Assembly: GCF_007004765.1 (NCBI RefSeq)
Contig: NZ_VIKR01000004.1
Coordinates: forward strand, 310,001 to 374,000
Length of the DNA: 64,000 bases
From: Aliikangiella marina
GTDB lineage: Bacteria > Pseudomonadota > Gammaproteobacteria > Enterobacterales > Kangiellaceae
Direction: 5' to 3'
In this document: one piece after another, positions 8,894-17,395 of the stretch
Layout of the letters: every line of letters begins with the position of its first letter
Numbering within the stretch: position 1 is the first letter of the stretch
The notes under the pieces: model-generated
The model's database searches: none
The model's input: only the letters and a program-made list of their open reading frames with translations
Told to the model about the DNA's origin: nothing
Position numbers and translations under genes: made by a program

Positions 8894-9988
8894 ATGAAAA
8901 TATTATATGCAGTTCAAGGCACTGGAAACGGACACATCACTCGTGCACGAATCATGGCGAAAGCATTACGCTCTTTGAATGTCGATGTTGACTGGGTATT
9001 TACCGGTCGCCCAAAGGATGAATTATTTGACATGCAAGACTTTGGTGATTTTCGCGTTTTTTCTGGCTTAACTTATGCGATAAAACACGGAAAAATACAA
9101 TATGTTCAAACTGCTTTTAAAAATAATCTTTTTAAGTTTCTTCGTGATGTATTCCGTTTTGACTTTACTGGTTATGATCTGGTTATCAATGACTTCGAAC
9201 CCGTTATTGCTTGGGCGGCCAAGCGCGCAAAAGTGAAAACTATCGGCCTTTCTCATCAAATGGCTTTTCAAAAAGACATTCCGATGGCAGGCGAGAATAT
9301 CCTCGCAAAATTTGTTCTCAGGCATTTTGCCCCCGTCGACTTACCAATCGGGCTTCATTGGAGTGATTTTGGACAGCACTTATTACCGCCGATCATTGAT
9401 GACGCACCTGAGAGAAAGGCACTATCGCTTAGAGATGTGCTAGTTTACTGCCCTTTTAGCACCAAAGAAGAGTTAATTGATTGGTTTGCGCCATTTGGCA
9501 ATTACCGATTCCACGTCTTTCATGGCTGCGACGACGACTCTGGATACAAACATATTAATCTTTATCCATTTTCGCGCAGCCACTTTCAAGAAAAGCAATC
9601 TCATTGCGCTGGCGTAATCACCAGCGCGGGCTTCGAACTACCCAGCGAAGCACTTCAAGTTGGTCAAAAACTTTTAATCAAGCCGCTTGGCGGTCAAATG
9701 GAGCAAACCTCCAACGCGTTAGCATTAGATAAGATTAAACGTGCGACCATAATCGACAAATATACGAACAGGACACTAGAGCAATGGCTTCAAGAACCTC
9801 CCAGACCCGCAATTCAATATCCCAACGTCGCCTTAGAAGTGGCGAAATGGCTAGTCAATTCAGAAAGAGAATCACTCGAAAGCTTAAGCAAAAAACTTTG
9901 GGAGCAAACCAAAACATTAACTAACTTTCAAACTGAAGACTCAACGCATATAGAAAAACAAGGCAGTACGCAGCTAAACTACACCTAG
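8894..9988 (+). CDS. MJ1255/VC2487 family glycosyltransferase
   Basis: A 364-residue GT-B fold glycosyltransferase of the family typified by MJ1255 and VC2487. The N-terminal glycine-rich loop (YAVQGTGNGHITRARIMAKAL) is characteristic, as is NDFEPVIAWAAKRAKV near residue 97. The C-terminal nucleotide-sugar site is represented by GVITSAGFELPSEALQVG with KPLGGQMEQTSNA near residue 250. There is no signal peptide or membrane segment, so it acts at the cytosolic face. It follows a PAP2 phosphatase gene and ends at a strong terminator. The last 40 or so residues (ESLSKKLWEQTKTLTN onward) look like a variable tail. The acceptor and sugar are unknown. Confidence 0.85.
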   Translation: MKILYAVQGTGNGHITRARIMAKALRSLNVDVDWVFTGRPKDELFDMQDFGDFRVFSGLTYAIKHGKIQYVQTAFKNNLFKFLRDVFRFDFTGYDLVINDFEPVIAWAAKRAKVKTIGLSHQMAFQKDIPMAGENILAKFVLRHFAPVDLPIGLHWSDFGQHLLPPIIDDAPERKALSLRDVLVYCPFSTKEELIDWFAPFGNYRFHVFHGCDDDSGYKHINLYPFSRSHFQEKQSHCAGVITSAGFELPSEALQVGQKLLIKPLGGQMEQTSNALALDKIKRATIIDKYTNRTLEQWLQEPPRPAIQYPNVALEVAKWLVNSERESLESLSKKLWEQTKTLTNFQTEDSTHIEKQGSTQLNYT

Positions 9989-10085
9989 CGAGTCACTATC
10001 TGCCACGATTTTCAATATCTTGAACGGTTAACAACTAGAGCCAACAAACAAATAGCACTTGTTAAGGTTAAGCACTTTAGTCGAT

Positions 10086-10112
10086 GCCCGAATAGTATCG
10101 GGCTTTTTTATT
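10086..10112 (+). terminator. Rho-independent terminator after the glycosyltransferase gene
   Basis: A 6-bp GC-rich stem (GCCCGA at 10086-10091, TCGGGC at 10098-10103) with a 6-base loop is followed by TTTTTTATTTA. It ends the PAP2-glycosyltransferase unit. Confidence 0.9.
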
Positions 10113-10163
10113 TATCAAGAATAAAGTGTTATCTTTAGGTTTTTCCACAACCGAACGACCAAG

Positions 10164-10811
10164 ATGGCTAATAAAATAGCAAGCACCAATTATACCAAAG
10201 ACACATTGCAACTTTTTCGCTCTCACCCCGGACTGGCCTTGATTGCTTCCTATTTTTTTCTCACGCTCATTGGGGTCACTTATTATTACTACTACTACGA
10301 TGCGTTCGATGTCCCTATTCTCAAACTAGTCGACTTCAGTGATATCATAATCGCGGGGATTAGAGAGCCAATGATTATCGTTATGTTTCTGGTGACATTG
10401 GCTTTGACTGGGTGCTATGACTGGATGTTTAGGACCAGCGCAAGACTCCATAAACGATTAGAGCGACAAAAAAAGACGGTTTGGAATAAGGCGCGTTACT
10501 ATCTACTCTATATGCCTAAAAGCAACATTACTGTTTATGGATTCATTACATTTTTTCTTATCTATGTGCTTTTATTTATGATCCAAATTCTTGCCGACCA
10601 CCGTGTGGAAAACATTAAACAAGAAAGTACCAATACCATGCTACTGCAAGTCGGAGATAATCCCGATAGTAGAAGTGTCGTATTACTAGGTTCAACGACT
10701 AACTATTTAATCTTTTACGACCCCGGACTTAAGCGAGCGGAAGTCATTAATGTGGAAAACATTAATGCGCTCTCACCGAATACTGAGAAAGTTTCGGAAC
10801 CAAAGACATAA
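10164..10811 (+). CDS. Unknown membrane protein with Tyr-run
   Basis: A 215-residue protein that I do not recognise. Three hydrophobic segments are visible: about residues 25-45 (LALIASYFFLTLIGVTYYYY), 65-85 (EPMIIVMFLVTLALTGC) and 121-142 (VYGFITFFLIYVLLFMIQIL). The first ends in six consecutive tyrosines followed by DAFDVPIL. A basic loop (RLHKRLERQKKTVWNKARYY) lies between segments two and three. The last 70 residues are soluble and beta-rich (SVVLLGSTTNYLIFYDPGLKRAEVINVENI), which suggests a small domain on one side of the membrane. The gene stands alone between two terminator- or promoter-bearing gaps, so context gives no clue. Confidence 0.65.
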   Translation: MANKIASTNYTKDTLQLFRSHPGLALIASYFFLTLIGVTYYYYYYDAFDVPILKLVDFSDIIIAGIREPMIIVMFLVTLALTGCYDWMFRTSARLHKRLERQKKTVWNKARYYLLYMPKSNITVYGFITFFLIYVLLFMIQILADHRVENIKQESTNTMLLQVGDNPDSRSVVLLGSTTNYLIFYDPGLKRAEVINVENINALSPNTEKVSEPKT

Positions 10812-11038
10812 ATTAGACTGCCGTTGACTCAGAAACTTACCGATTAACTCAGCATAAACTTTCAGCACTCGCGATAATAAATAACTAACAGCAATAAAAG
10901 TGCAAGCTAAACAACTAAGTTGTTATCAAAAGGTGAAAAGACTGCAAATGTTCGGAATTAAGGGCGCGGGTAGTATAAGATAAATCTTCCTAGACATTTT
11001 TTCTCTGAATAGTTGTGTCGCGGAATGAGGAGCTTATC

Positions 11039-11560
11039 ATGTACACCTTAACCCCTTTCGAATATCTTGATTCATTATTAATTGACTATACTTTGGTCCC
11101 CCATACAACAACTTTTACCGCTCAAGAGACAGCTGAGTCTGCACACATTAAAGGCAAGAACCTTGCGAAGACCATCATCATTGGAGCCGGCCAACTCATG
11201 TCAATGGTTGTTGTTCCCGCTAACTGTATTTTGTTACAAAGCGATTTGTCGAGGTTGTTAAAAACGCCCGACTTGACGATTGTTCCGGAGCACCAATTTG
11301 CCGAAAGATTTCCTGAGTGTGAAGTCGGCGCAATGCCGCCCTTTGGCAAGCTTTATGGTATGGATGTCTATATTGCGAAAGATCTCGTCAAAAATAGTTC
11401 GATTACTTTTAACGGTGGTACTCACAATTTATTGATTAAGATGCGAACTGCCGACTTTATGAATATTAGCGATGCTCGAATTATTTCGGTTGGTTACAAA
11501 GCCTCAAACTTAATTAGTGATAAACACCGATTCAAAGATCAAAATTGGCACTGGATATAA
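11039..11560 (+). CDS. YbaK/EbsC domain aminoacyl-tRNA deacylase-like protein
   Basis: A 173-residue single-domain protein of the YbaK/EbsC/ProX family, trans-acting editing enzymes that hydrolyse mischarged tRNAs. Landmarks are HIKGKNLAKTIII with the conserved lysine near residue 40, an FPECEVGAMPPFGKLYG block near residue 94, and FNGGTHNLLIKMRTADFM near the end. The start chosen is ATG at 11039, preceded by GAGGAGC. The frame can be extended to a GTG at 11015 but that one has no ribosome site. Which mischarged tRNA is edited cannot be told, and a proline-, cysteine- or alanine-related specificity is typical for the family. Confidence 0.82.
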   Translation: MYTLTPFEYLDSLLIDYTLVPHTTTFTAQETAESAHIKGKNLAKTIIIGAGQLMSMVVVPANCILLQSDLSRLLKTPDLTIVPEHQFAERFPECEVGAMPPFGKLYGMDVYIAKDLVKNSSITFNGGTHNLLIKMRTADFMNISDARIISVGYKASNLISDKHRFKDQNWHWI

Positions 11561-11586
11561 TTGCCTGGATATCATTGCCTGGATCC
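11553..11586. repeat. Tandem 14-bp repeat overlapping a stop codon
   Basis: GGATATAATTGCCT (11553-11566) is followed at once by GGATATCATTGCCT (11567-11580) and a truncated third copy GGATCC. The TAA stop of the YbaK-type gene lies inside the first copy, so the duplication sits just at the 3' end of the gene. Confidence 0.75.
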
Positions 11587-11628
11587 AGGGAGCGATATAG
11601 TGAAATATGAAGCGCTAGATTTAGAGAA

Positions 11629-12153
11629 TTAAACAAACTGAAGTTTAACGAACCCGTCTTCATCGATGACAAGAAATGCCAGCTGGTCAAATTGGTTAGC
11701 GATTTCGAATGCAGCCGCTATAGAGACATCAAAAATCAGAAAACTCTCTTCTCTGGGCCAATGTTGCTGATCATCGGTACTATATCCAGAGAGGAAACAA
11801 TAGTTCCTTGACCGGATCTCGTCGCCTAATTCAACCGTTCGCAGGTAATTTTTCTGCTCGCTTAATATCACACTGGAAGGATTGCAGGCAGTCATAAAAA
11901 CTGCACTTCGAGCATGATATGATGCTATCAACTCGCGCAAAAATTCAAATCGGCCATTCACACGGAAAACAAACTCGACAATATCAGTAACGTTTTTCTC
12001 TTTAGGGCTCGAACAACCCTTTCTTGCCGCGCCATCTTCGCTACTCGAGCAATTTTCTCGCCTCAGACTGTTTTTGAGCAAATCATCGACTTGCTCACAG
12101 AGCAAGACATAACGAGCCTGAGCATACGCCGATGTGATATCTTTTTTATTCAA
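11629..12153 (-). CDS. DUF3293 domain protein
   Basis: A 174-residue protein with the DUF3293 pattern: VFMTACNPSSVILSEQKNYLRT near residue 90 and a later ESFLIFDVSIAAAFEIANQFDQLAFLVID block that resembles the C-terminal helix and strand of the family. Residues 33-55 (ENCSSSEDGAARKGCSSPKEK) are a polar, cysteine-containing insert absent from typical members. The frame starts at TTG 12153, since no ATG precedes the core. The ribosome site is poor, so the start is uncertain. The function of the family is unknown. Confidence 0.7.
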   Translation of the reverse strand: MNKKDITSAYAQARYVLLCEQVDDLLKNSLRRENCSSSEDGAARKGCSSPKEKNVTDIVEFVFRVNGRFEFLRELIASYHARSAVFMTACNPSSVILSEQKNYLRTVELGDEIRSRNYCFLSGYSTDDQQHWPREESFLIFDVSIAAAFEIANQFDQLAFLVIDEDGFVKLQFV

Positions 12154-12251
12154 AATTTCAACTTAGCAATCGCGCAAAGCTTAACCATTAAGCTATATGT
12201 ATGGCAGGCTAGTTTAGCCAAGCTCAATCCCTAAAATCAACTGGGTAAAAC

Positions 12252-12279
12252 TTGAAAAATATCGAGAGTTTACTACCAT
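12252..12279 (+). promoter_or_regulatory. Candidate sigma-70 promoter of the first binding-protein gene
   Basis: TTGAAA at 12252-12257 and TACCAT at 12274-12279 are 16 bases apart. The same block (TTGAAA followed by AATA, a GAG and a run ending in a -10-like hexamer at the same spacing) precedes the paralogous gene at 13285, which supports function for both. Confidence 0.5.
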
Positions 12280-12311
12280 AAATAGCGAACGAGAAAAACA
12301 CGGGAACAGGT

Positions 12312-13127
12312 TTGAGACTATTATTTAGTATTTTATTTTACTGCTTCCTCGCAATCGTTTTGCCAAGTCCCTCTGCTAGCGGAAAACCCTTTTCCGCTAA
12401 TAGTCCTCAGCCACAAAACTGCCAATTAAAATACGGCTGGAATCAATGGCCACCATTGCAGTACGTCAATAACAATCAAGAAGTCAAAGGTATTCAAATC
12501 GAATTCGTCAAGGCGATTGTCGAGAGCCTCGGTTGCGAGCTTACTTTAGTTGAACGATCATGGAACGAGGTGATTAATGGTATTGAAAACGGCGACATCG
12601 ATTTTACCGCAAATGCCTCTGTAACAACAGCACGGAAATCTTATGCTTATTTTTCACTACCCTATCGAAAAGACTTGTTTTCAATTTGGGTAAAAAGGGA
12701 AGATAAAGCCCTATATAGTCGTAATACGCTGGCAGAATTCAAGCAAACAAAAGTTAAACTTGGTTTAATCAAAAACCAGTACTATGGCCCTTTAGTTGAG
12801 TCGTTAAAATCAGACCCGTCTTTTAGCCAAAATATAACGCTTTTTGATACTAATAATGCGCTATTAGCCAGCTTCATTAACAGTGAGATTGACGCAATGA
12901 TAGAAGATCCCTTTGTTATGGCCTACCGCAAGCGAGTTGAGAAGATAGATTCGCATTTATCTCGGGTTCCTATCGACTTCTTGGGATCTGAAGTGGGATT
13001 CATGTTCAGCAAGAAAACGACTACCGCAGAATTTGTAAACCGATTTAATTTAAAAATGCGAGAATTGAAAGATAGCAATGTTTTTCAGTCGATTTGGTTG
13101 GATCCAGAGTTGGTCGACAAATTCTAA
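12312..13127 (+). CDS. Periplasmic family-3 solute-binding protein, paralog 1
   Basis: A 271-residue exported solute-binding protein of the amino-acid type (SBP_bac_3). A signal peptide of about 24 residues (LLFSILFYCFLAIVLPSPSASG) starts at TTG 12312. Family signs are YGWNQWPPLQYV, a KGIQIEFVKAIVESLG block, DFTANASVT near residue 96, and an aspartate-rich IDAMIEDPFVMAYRKR near 193. Two cysteines, C37 and C75, are at the same positions in the neighbouring paralog and may form a disulfide. No transporter permease or ATPase is adjacent. It is clearly homologous to the next gene over its full length, including the C-terminal sequence KMRELK and FQxIW. Probable ligands are amino acids or related small acids, but this is not proven. 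Confidence 0.78.
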   Translation: MRLLFSILFYCFLAIVLPSPSASGKPFSANSPQPQNCQLKYGWNQWPPLQYVNNNQEVKGIQIEFVKAIVESLGCELTLVERSWNEVINGIENGDIDFTANASVTTARKSYAYFSLPYRKDLFSIWVKREDKALYSRNTLAEFKQTKVKLGLIKNQYYGPLVESLKSDPSFSQNITLFDTNNALLASFINSEIDAMIEDPFVMAYRKRVEKIDSHLSRVPIDFLGSEVGFMFSKKTTTAEFVNRFNLKMRELKDSNVFQSIWLDPELVDKF

Positions 13128-13222
13128 GTTGTTGAAATAAAATCGCTTTTCCGTTTGGTTCTATACAAGGTGCATTCGAACGAATATTTTATCCGCCAAC
13201 TAAATGCCAAATTGCCAACAAC

Positions 13223-13250
13223 TTGAAAAATACTGAGTTTCCTCTAGTAT
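13223..13250 (+). promoter_or_regulatory. Candidate sigma-70 promoter of the second binding-protein gene
   Basis: TTGAAA at 13223-13228 and TAGTAT at 13245-13250 are 16 bases apart, the same spacing as in the block upstream of 12312. The shared ACTTGAAAAATA tract suggests the promoter was duplicated together with the gene. Confidence 0.5.
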
Positions 13251-13284
13251 ACGTAGTCAAGTTGGACAGACACTCGTAAGCTCA

Positions 13285-14094
13285 TTGAATAAGGTTTTAA
13301 ATTCAGTTTTGCTCTTTTGGCTTAACACTTTTCTGCTGGTTATGACTTTCCAAGTATCGGCAGCTCAAGCAACAGATAATCAATCTGAGAAATGTATCCT
13401 CAAGTACGGGTGGGCTGATTGGGCACCGCTGCAATATGTAGATACCTCCGGAAAGTTGACCGGTGTACAAATCGAATTGGTTAAAGCGGTTACCGATGCT
13501 GTTGGCTGTAAGATTGAGTTTATTAAACTGCCTTGGAGCCAAATCATCCAACAAATAGAGTCAGGTGAACTTGATTTTACCGCGAACGCTACCAAAGACG
13601 ATTTCCGCAGTCGATTTGCCTATTTTTCTAATCCCTACCGGCGAGACACCTTTTCTTTTTGGGTTCCCAAAAGCAGAAAAGCACTGTTTGACAAGCCTTC
13701 GGTAGACGAAATTATGAGAACCGGCGCTAAACTTGGTCTTGTCGCCAACCAACTATATAGTGACGACATAAAAGCGTGGGAGAACGATCCGAACTACGGC
13801 AAAAATATTGCTTATGCCGAAGAAATCGCCGATCTTTTATCCATGTTAAAAGAAGGCCAAGTCGACATTGCCGTCGAAGATCCCTATCTCATCGCGTATC
13901 GAAAACGTATCGGTCTGTTCTCTGACGACTTCACGCGTTTAGGTATCAGAACCTTTGGCTACGAAGTCAGCTTTATGTTTAGCAAAAAGTCTACCTCAAT
14001 GGCACTAGTCGAGCAGTTCAATAGCAAAATGCGTGAACTGAAATCGACACCAGTCTTCCAAACTATCTGGATGAACCCTGAGCTTATAAAGTAG
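13285..14094 (+). CDS. Periplasmic family-3 solute-binding protein, paralog 2
   Basis: A 269-residue exported binding protein and close paralog of the gene at 12312. The signal peptide is VLNSVLLFWLNTFLLVMTFQVSA with a cut near residue 28. Shared blocks are LKYGWADWAPLQYV, LTGVQIELVKAV, DFTANAT, EDPYLIAYRKR and KMRELK; cysteines C37 and C75 align with the other copy. The start codon is TTG at 13285, with only a weak ribosome site (GTAAG). No permease or ATPase follows; the next gene is a convergent HD hydrolase. Orphan binding proteins of this kind sometimes deliver ligands to shared transporters or serve as sensor inputs. Which of these applies here is unknown. Confidence 0.78.
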   Translation: MNKVLNSVLLFWLNTFLLVMTFQVSAAQATDNQSEKCILKYGWADWAPLQYVDTSGKLTGVQIELVKAVTDAVGCKIEFIKLPWSQIIQQIESGELDFTANATKDDFRSRFAYFSNPYRRDTFSFWVPKSRKALFDKPSVDEIMRTGAKLGLVANQLYSDDIKAWENDPNYGKNIAYAEEIADLLSMLKEGQVDIAVEDPYLIAYRKRIGLFSDDFTRLGIRTFGYEVSFMFSKKSTSMALVEQFNSKMRELKSTPVFQTIWMNPELIK

Positions 14095-14104
14095 CCTTCA
14101 GCGA

Positions 14105-14704
14105 TTATTTCTGCAACTGAGGGTCTGTTCTGAATGCTTGCGAAATCTGCTGTTGCAAGCGTTGCCATATCGGTTTGCTCGCCTTCCCTATCCGGCTATT
14201 GATGGCGATTACTTGCGACTCAGTTACTTTATTTTCCACCCAACTATGGTGGTTACCGTGTAAATTATGCAGCAATGGCGGGACTCTATCGATTGCTTTA
14301 GCATATTGGGCATCAATCGTTTGACCCGCTTCAAACTCATCCCATAAAGCAAGATAGTCTTTAGCTTGTTGATCGGATAAAAACGCGAGAAGTCTTGCCA
14401 CGCCGGCTCTTTCTGCTAATTTGTTTTCTTCTGTTTCACTCTGGTAAATAATTGTATCACCGGCATCGATCTCGCCTAAGTCATGTATGAGCAACATCTT
14501 GATCACTCGGCAAATATCAACCGGTTCATCGGCGAAGTCTTTTAGCATTAAAGCGCTAATACACACATGCCAGCTGTGCTCAGCGGAGTTTTCGTATCGC
14601 TCCAATCCCACCGGGCGGGTTTTACGATGAACATCTTTTAGTTGCTCAATTTCAATAATGAACTGAATTGCTCGCTCTAAATTTCCACTTATATTTTCCG
14701 GCAT
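14105..14704 (-). CDS. HD domain hydrolase, HDDC2/HD_3 type
   Basis: A 199-residue HD superfamily metal-dependent phosphohydrolase, of the group that includes the 5'-deoxynucleotidases HDDC2 and YfbR. The metal ligands are visible: EHSWHV near residue 43, LLIHDLGEIDAGD with the HD pair near residue 74, and AKAIDRVPPLL with the final aspartate near residue 138. The likely reaction is dephosphorylation of nucleoside 5'-monophosphates, which would regulate the nucleotide pool. It is convergent with the second binding-protein gene, 10 bases apart. The exact substrate is not defined by sequence. Confidence 0.85.
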   Translation of the reverse strand: MPENISGNLERAIQFIIEIEQLKDVHRKTRPVGLERYENSAEHSWHVCISALMLKDFADEPVDICRVIKMLLIHDLGEIDAGDTIIYQSETEENKLAERAGVARLLAFLSDQQAKDYLALWDEFEAGQTIDAQYAKAIDRVPPLLHNLHGNHHSWVENKVTESQVIAINSRIGKASKPIWQRLQQQISQAFRTDPQLQK

Positions 14705-14768
14705 AGACTATATCCTTGCATACTTGAAAGTGACAAACGGTGAGTTTTCTCAAATCAAACTAAGTCGC

Positions 14769-16085
14769 CTACTGTGAGGACTTATCGCCAAGTTTTACGG
14801 AAACCCAATAAAAAACTGCACCAGAAAATATTAATAGTAAACTCATGTAAGCTTCTTCCGGGCGCTGCTTTAGTATAAATAATAGTGTCCAACCAATGAG
14901 TATTAAGAACACGATCGGCGGTATCGGAAAAAGCCAAGTTTTATAGGGTCTTGATAGTTCAGGGCGTCGAATTCGCAAAATAAAAATCCCTAACACCGCA
15001 AAAAAATTGTTCAACGCTAAAGCGAAGCCGGAAAAAACTAAAATCGACTCAAACGAAGAAGTCACAACAAATATCAGTGCGATCATCGACTGAAAATATA
15101 TCGCTCTCTGCGGAATACCGCTCCTATTTAATTTGGCAAGCGATTTAAATATTGGGAAGTCTTCTCCAATCACATGCAATACTCTTGGGCCAGCCATAGT
15201 CATTGCGCTTACTGTTGAAATCAGCAATAGTGACATGACAATGCCTGTCATCGCAGCACCAGTTTCCCCAAATAATGACTGAGCAACCACATAACCGATT
15301 TCAACTTTTCCTTGCATGCTCGAAATGGGTGTCGAGTATAAAAAAACAAAATTCAGTGCCACATAAGCAACCAGAACGAGCGCGGTGCCAGTCAGTAATA
15401 TTTGGGGGAGTGATTTTTGTGGCTCCTCAAGTTCGCTACTTAAATAAGTCGCGGCATTCCAACCGTTGTATGCGTAACTCACATAAATTAAGGAAACAGC
15501 AAACGCACCACTCAGTACCGACTCTAAATCGTCAACACTCGGTGTGAAACTGATCGGTTGTGGCTGTTCGACAACGATGATTGCAGCTATACAAAATAAA
15601 GCGATCAATAACAGTTTGATGAGTGTAAAAATCCACTGTAGCCCCGCACTTTTTCGGTGGGTGCTACCATGGACGACCGTTAACAATATTATTAAGGTAA
15701 CCGCTAACCAAGTTTTAGAGAGTATTGGGAATACGCTAGACAGGTAGGCTCCAAATGTAATCGCAGCTAATGCTACCGGCGCAGCAAAACCAATCGTGGA
15801 AGATACCCAGCCAGAAATAAAACCCGCTATAGGATGATAACTGTGGGTTAAAAAATTGTATTCTCCGCCACTCCTCGGCAACGCAGCACCTAACTCAGCA
15901 TAAGTTAACGCACCACACAAAGCGGTGATCCCTCCAACGACCCAAAGCATCAACAATGCAAAGCCTGACTGGATATCTAATAACTGAAAACCTAAACTAG
16001 TAAAAACTCCCGTACCAATCATATTAGCAACCACTACTGCGATCGCCGTTTTGGCAGTAAATTTCTGGGAAGGTTCGTGGCTCAT
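14769..16085 (-). CDS. APC family amino-acid permease
   Basis: A 438-residue inner-membrane transporter of the amino acid-polyamine-organocation (APC) superfamily with about 12 hydrophobic helices. The first helix carries the substrate-binding signature MIGTGVFTSLGF near residue 21, and YNGWNAATYLSSELEEPQKSLP near residue 205 is the helix-6 region typical of the family. The start ATG at 16085 is 9 bases after the ruvA stop, so it is probably co-transcribed with ruvC-ruvA, in the place where ruvB is often found. Substrate cannot be inferred; the sequence resembles amino acid rather than metal or drug carriers. Confidence 0.85.
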   Translation of the reverse strand: MSHEPSQKFTAKTAIAVVVANMIGTGVFTSLGFQLLDIQSGFALLMLWVVGGITALCGALTYAELGAALPRSGGEYNFLTHSYHPIAGFISGWVSSTIGFAAPVALAAITFGAYLSSVFPILSKTWLAVTLIILLTVVHGSTHRKSAGLQWIFTLIKLLLIALFCIAAIIVVEQPQPISFTPSVDDLESVLSGAFAVSLIYVSYAYNGWNAATYLSSELEEPQKSLPQILLTGTALVLVAYVALNFVFLYSTPISSMQGKVEIGYVVAQSLFGETGAAMTGIVMSLLLISTVSAMTMAGPRVLHVIGEDFPIFKSLAKLNRSGIPQRAIYFQSMIALIFVVTSSFESILVFSGFALALNNFFAVLGIFILRIRRPELSRPYKTWLFPIPPIVFLILIGWTLLFILKQRPEEAYMSLLLIFSGAVFYWVSVKLGDKSSQ

Positions 16086-16094
16086 ATTTCGCCG

Positions 16095-16700
16095 TTAAAT
16101 CATTTGCTTTAAGGCCAAGCGGATTAAAGTTGCTGAAGGAAGTGAATCATCTTCTAGTTGACTGATTGCCTTACTTGCGTCGGTCGGTTTGTATCCAAGC
16201 GCGACGAGACCACTGATCGCTTCTTCGACATTACCTTTACTTTCGACTGATTTACTCGACTGAGAGCCGCTGGCTTGGGCAGGCAATTCAACTTCCCAAT
16301 CCTTGAGGCGATCTTTCATTTCGACCACTAACCTTTCGGCGGTTTTCTTACCTACCCCCGGTATTTTAACCAAAGTAGCGACCTCACCGTGATGAACATG
16401 TTGGACAAATTCAATAGCACTCATCCCTGACAAAATCGCCAGTGCGAGCTTAGGGCCAACGCCATTGACTTTGATTAACTCACGAAACAAGGTTCGTTCT
16501 TCTAGCGAGTAAAACGCGAACAAAGTATGGGCGTTTTCACTAATAGAAAGGTGAGTGTGCAAGACAACTTTTTCACCCACTTCAGGTAAGTTGTAAACTG
16601 TATTCATCGGTGCTTGGCATTCATAACCAACACCTGCGACTTCGACTAGAACAAAAGGAGGTTGCTTTTCTAAAAGAATACCGTTGAGTCTTCCTATCAT
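16095..16700 (-). CDS. ruvA: Holliday junction branch migration protein RuvA
   Basis: A 201-residue RuvA, matching the usual 200 or so. Domain order is clear: an N-terminal OB fold (MIGRLNGILLEKQPP), two helix-hairpin-helix motifs (IKVNGVGPKLALAIL near residue 77 and VKIPGVGKKTAERLV near 112), a charged linker, and the C-terminal domain III that contacts RuvB (EEAISGLVALGYKPTDASKAI). RuvA tetramers bind the four-way junction and recruit RuvB. The gene follows ruvC after 25 bases on the same strand. No ruvB is in this window; the next gene is a permease. Confidence 0.97.
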   Translation of the reverse strand: MIGRLNGILLEKQPPFVLVEVAGVGYECQAPMNTVYNLPEVGEKVVLHTHLSISENAHTLFAFYSLEERTLFRELIKVNGVGPKLALAILSGMSAIEFVQHVHHGEVATLVKIPGVGKKTAERLVVEMKDRLKDWEVELPAQASGSQSSKSVESKGNVEEAISGLVALGYKPTDASKAISQLEDDSLPSATLIRLALKQMI

Positions 16701-16725
16701 TTTTTTCTCATACTAATTTATTTGA

Positions 16726-17244
16726 TTATCTCAGGCGGCCACGGGTAACCTTTTTAGCACCGGCTTGATAGAGTGCGCTTTGCATCGCATGACCGTGACA
16801 AATCGCTACCGCAAGACCATCGGCAGCATCAGCCTGAGGCTTTTTGTTTAATCCCAGTAAGCTCGTCACCATGTGTTGAACCTGCCCCTTGTCTGCAGCA
16901 CCATTTCCAACTACCGACTGTTTGATTTGACGGGCCGAATATTCTGCTACCACCAAGGCGTGTTGCGCCATCGCAACCATAGCTGAACCGCGCGCTTGAC
17001 CTAACTTTAGCGCTGAGTCGGCGTTCGTTGACATAAACACCTGCTCTATCGCCGCTTCATCCGGCTTGTACTCTTGAACCACCTCTGAAATACAATCAAA
17101 TATTTGATTTAATCGATCTGACAAGATGCCTTCTTTAACCCGAATACAGCCGCTCGCGATATATTCAATTTTTCGGCCATTCATACGAATCACCCCAAAA
17201 CCAGTAATTCGTGAACCAGGGTCGATGCCGAGAATAATTGACAT
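16726..17244 (-). CDS. ruvC: Holliday junction resolvase RuvC
   Basis: A 172-residue RuvC endonuclease. The acidic catalytic residues fit the family: D8 in [14 protein letters not shown], the glutamate in DEAAIEQVF near residue 67, and the aspartates in [13 protein letters not shown] near residue 140. It cuts Holliday junctions at symmetric positions in concert with RuvAB. It is first in a ruvC-ruvA unit, and a terminator hairpin separates it from yebC upstream, so it probably has its own promoter or relies on read-through. Confidence 0.97.
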   Translation of the reverse strand: MSIILGIDPGSRITGFGVIRMNGRKIEYIASGCIRVKEGILSDRLNQIFDCISEVVQEYKPDEAAIEQVFMSTNADSALKLGQARGSAMVAMAQHALVVAEYSARQIKQSVVGNGAADKGQVQHMVTSLLGLNKKPQADAADGLAVAICHGHAMQSALYQAGAKKVTRGRLR

Positions 17245-17290
17245 AAAACTTGAAATACTTGCGTCAGAAATTATTTAAAACAATATATCA

Positions 17291-17321
17291 CAAACAAAAA
17301 AGGTGAGCATATAAACTCACC
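17291..17321 (-). terminator. Rho-independent terminator between yebC and ruvC
   Basis: GGTGAG at 17302-17307 and CTCACC at 17316-17321 form a 6-bp stem with an 8-base loop. Read on the minus strand it is followed by TTTTTTGTTTG. It ends the aspS-yebC transcript. Confidence 0.88.
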
Positions 17322-17395
17322 TTCCACCTCGCGTGTGTTGACGATTGGGTTGAAACTTACTGTTAGCTCCATATCGCTCCTGAGCAAATTAGCGC

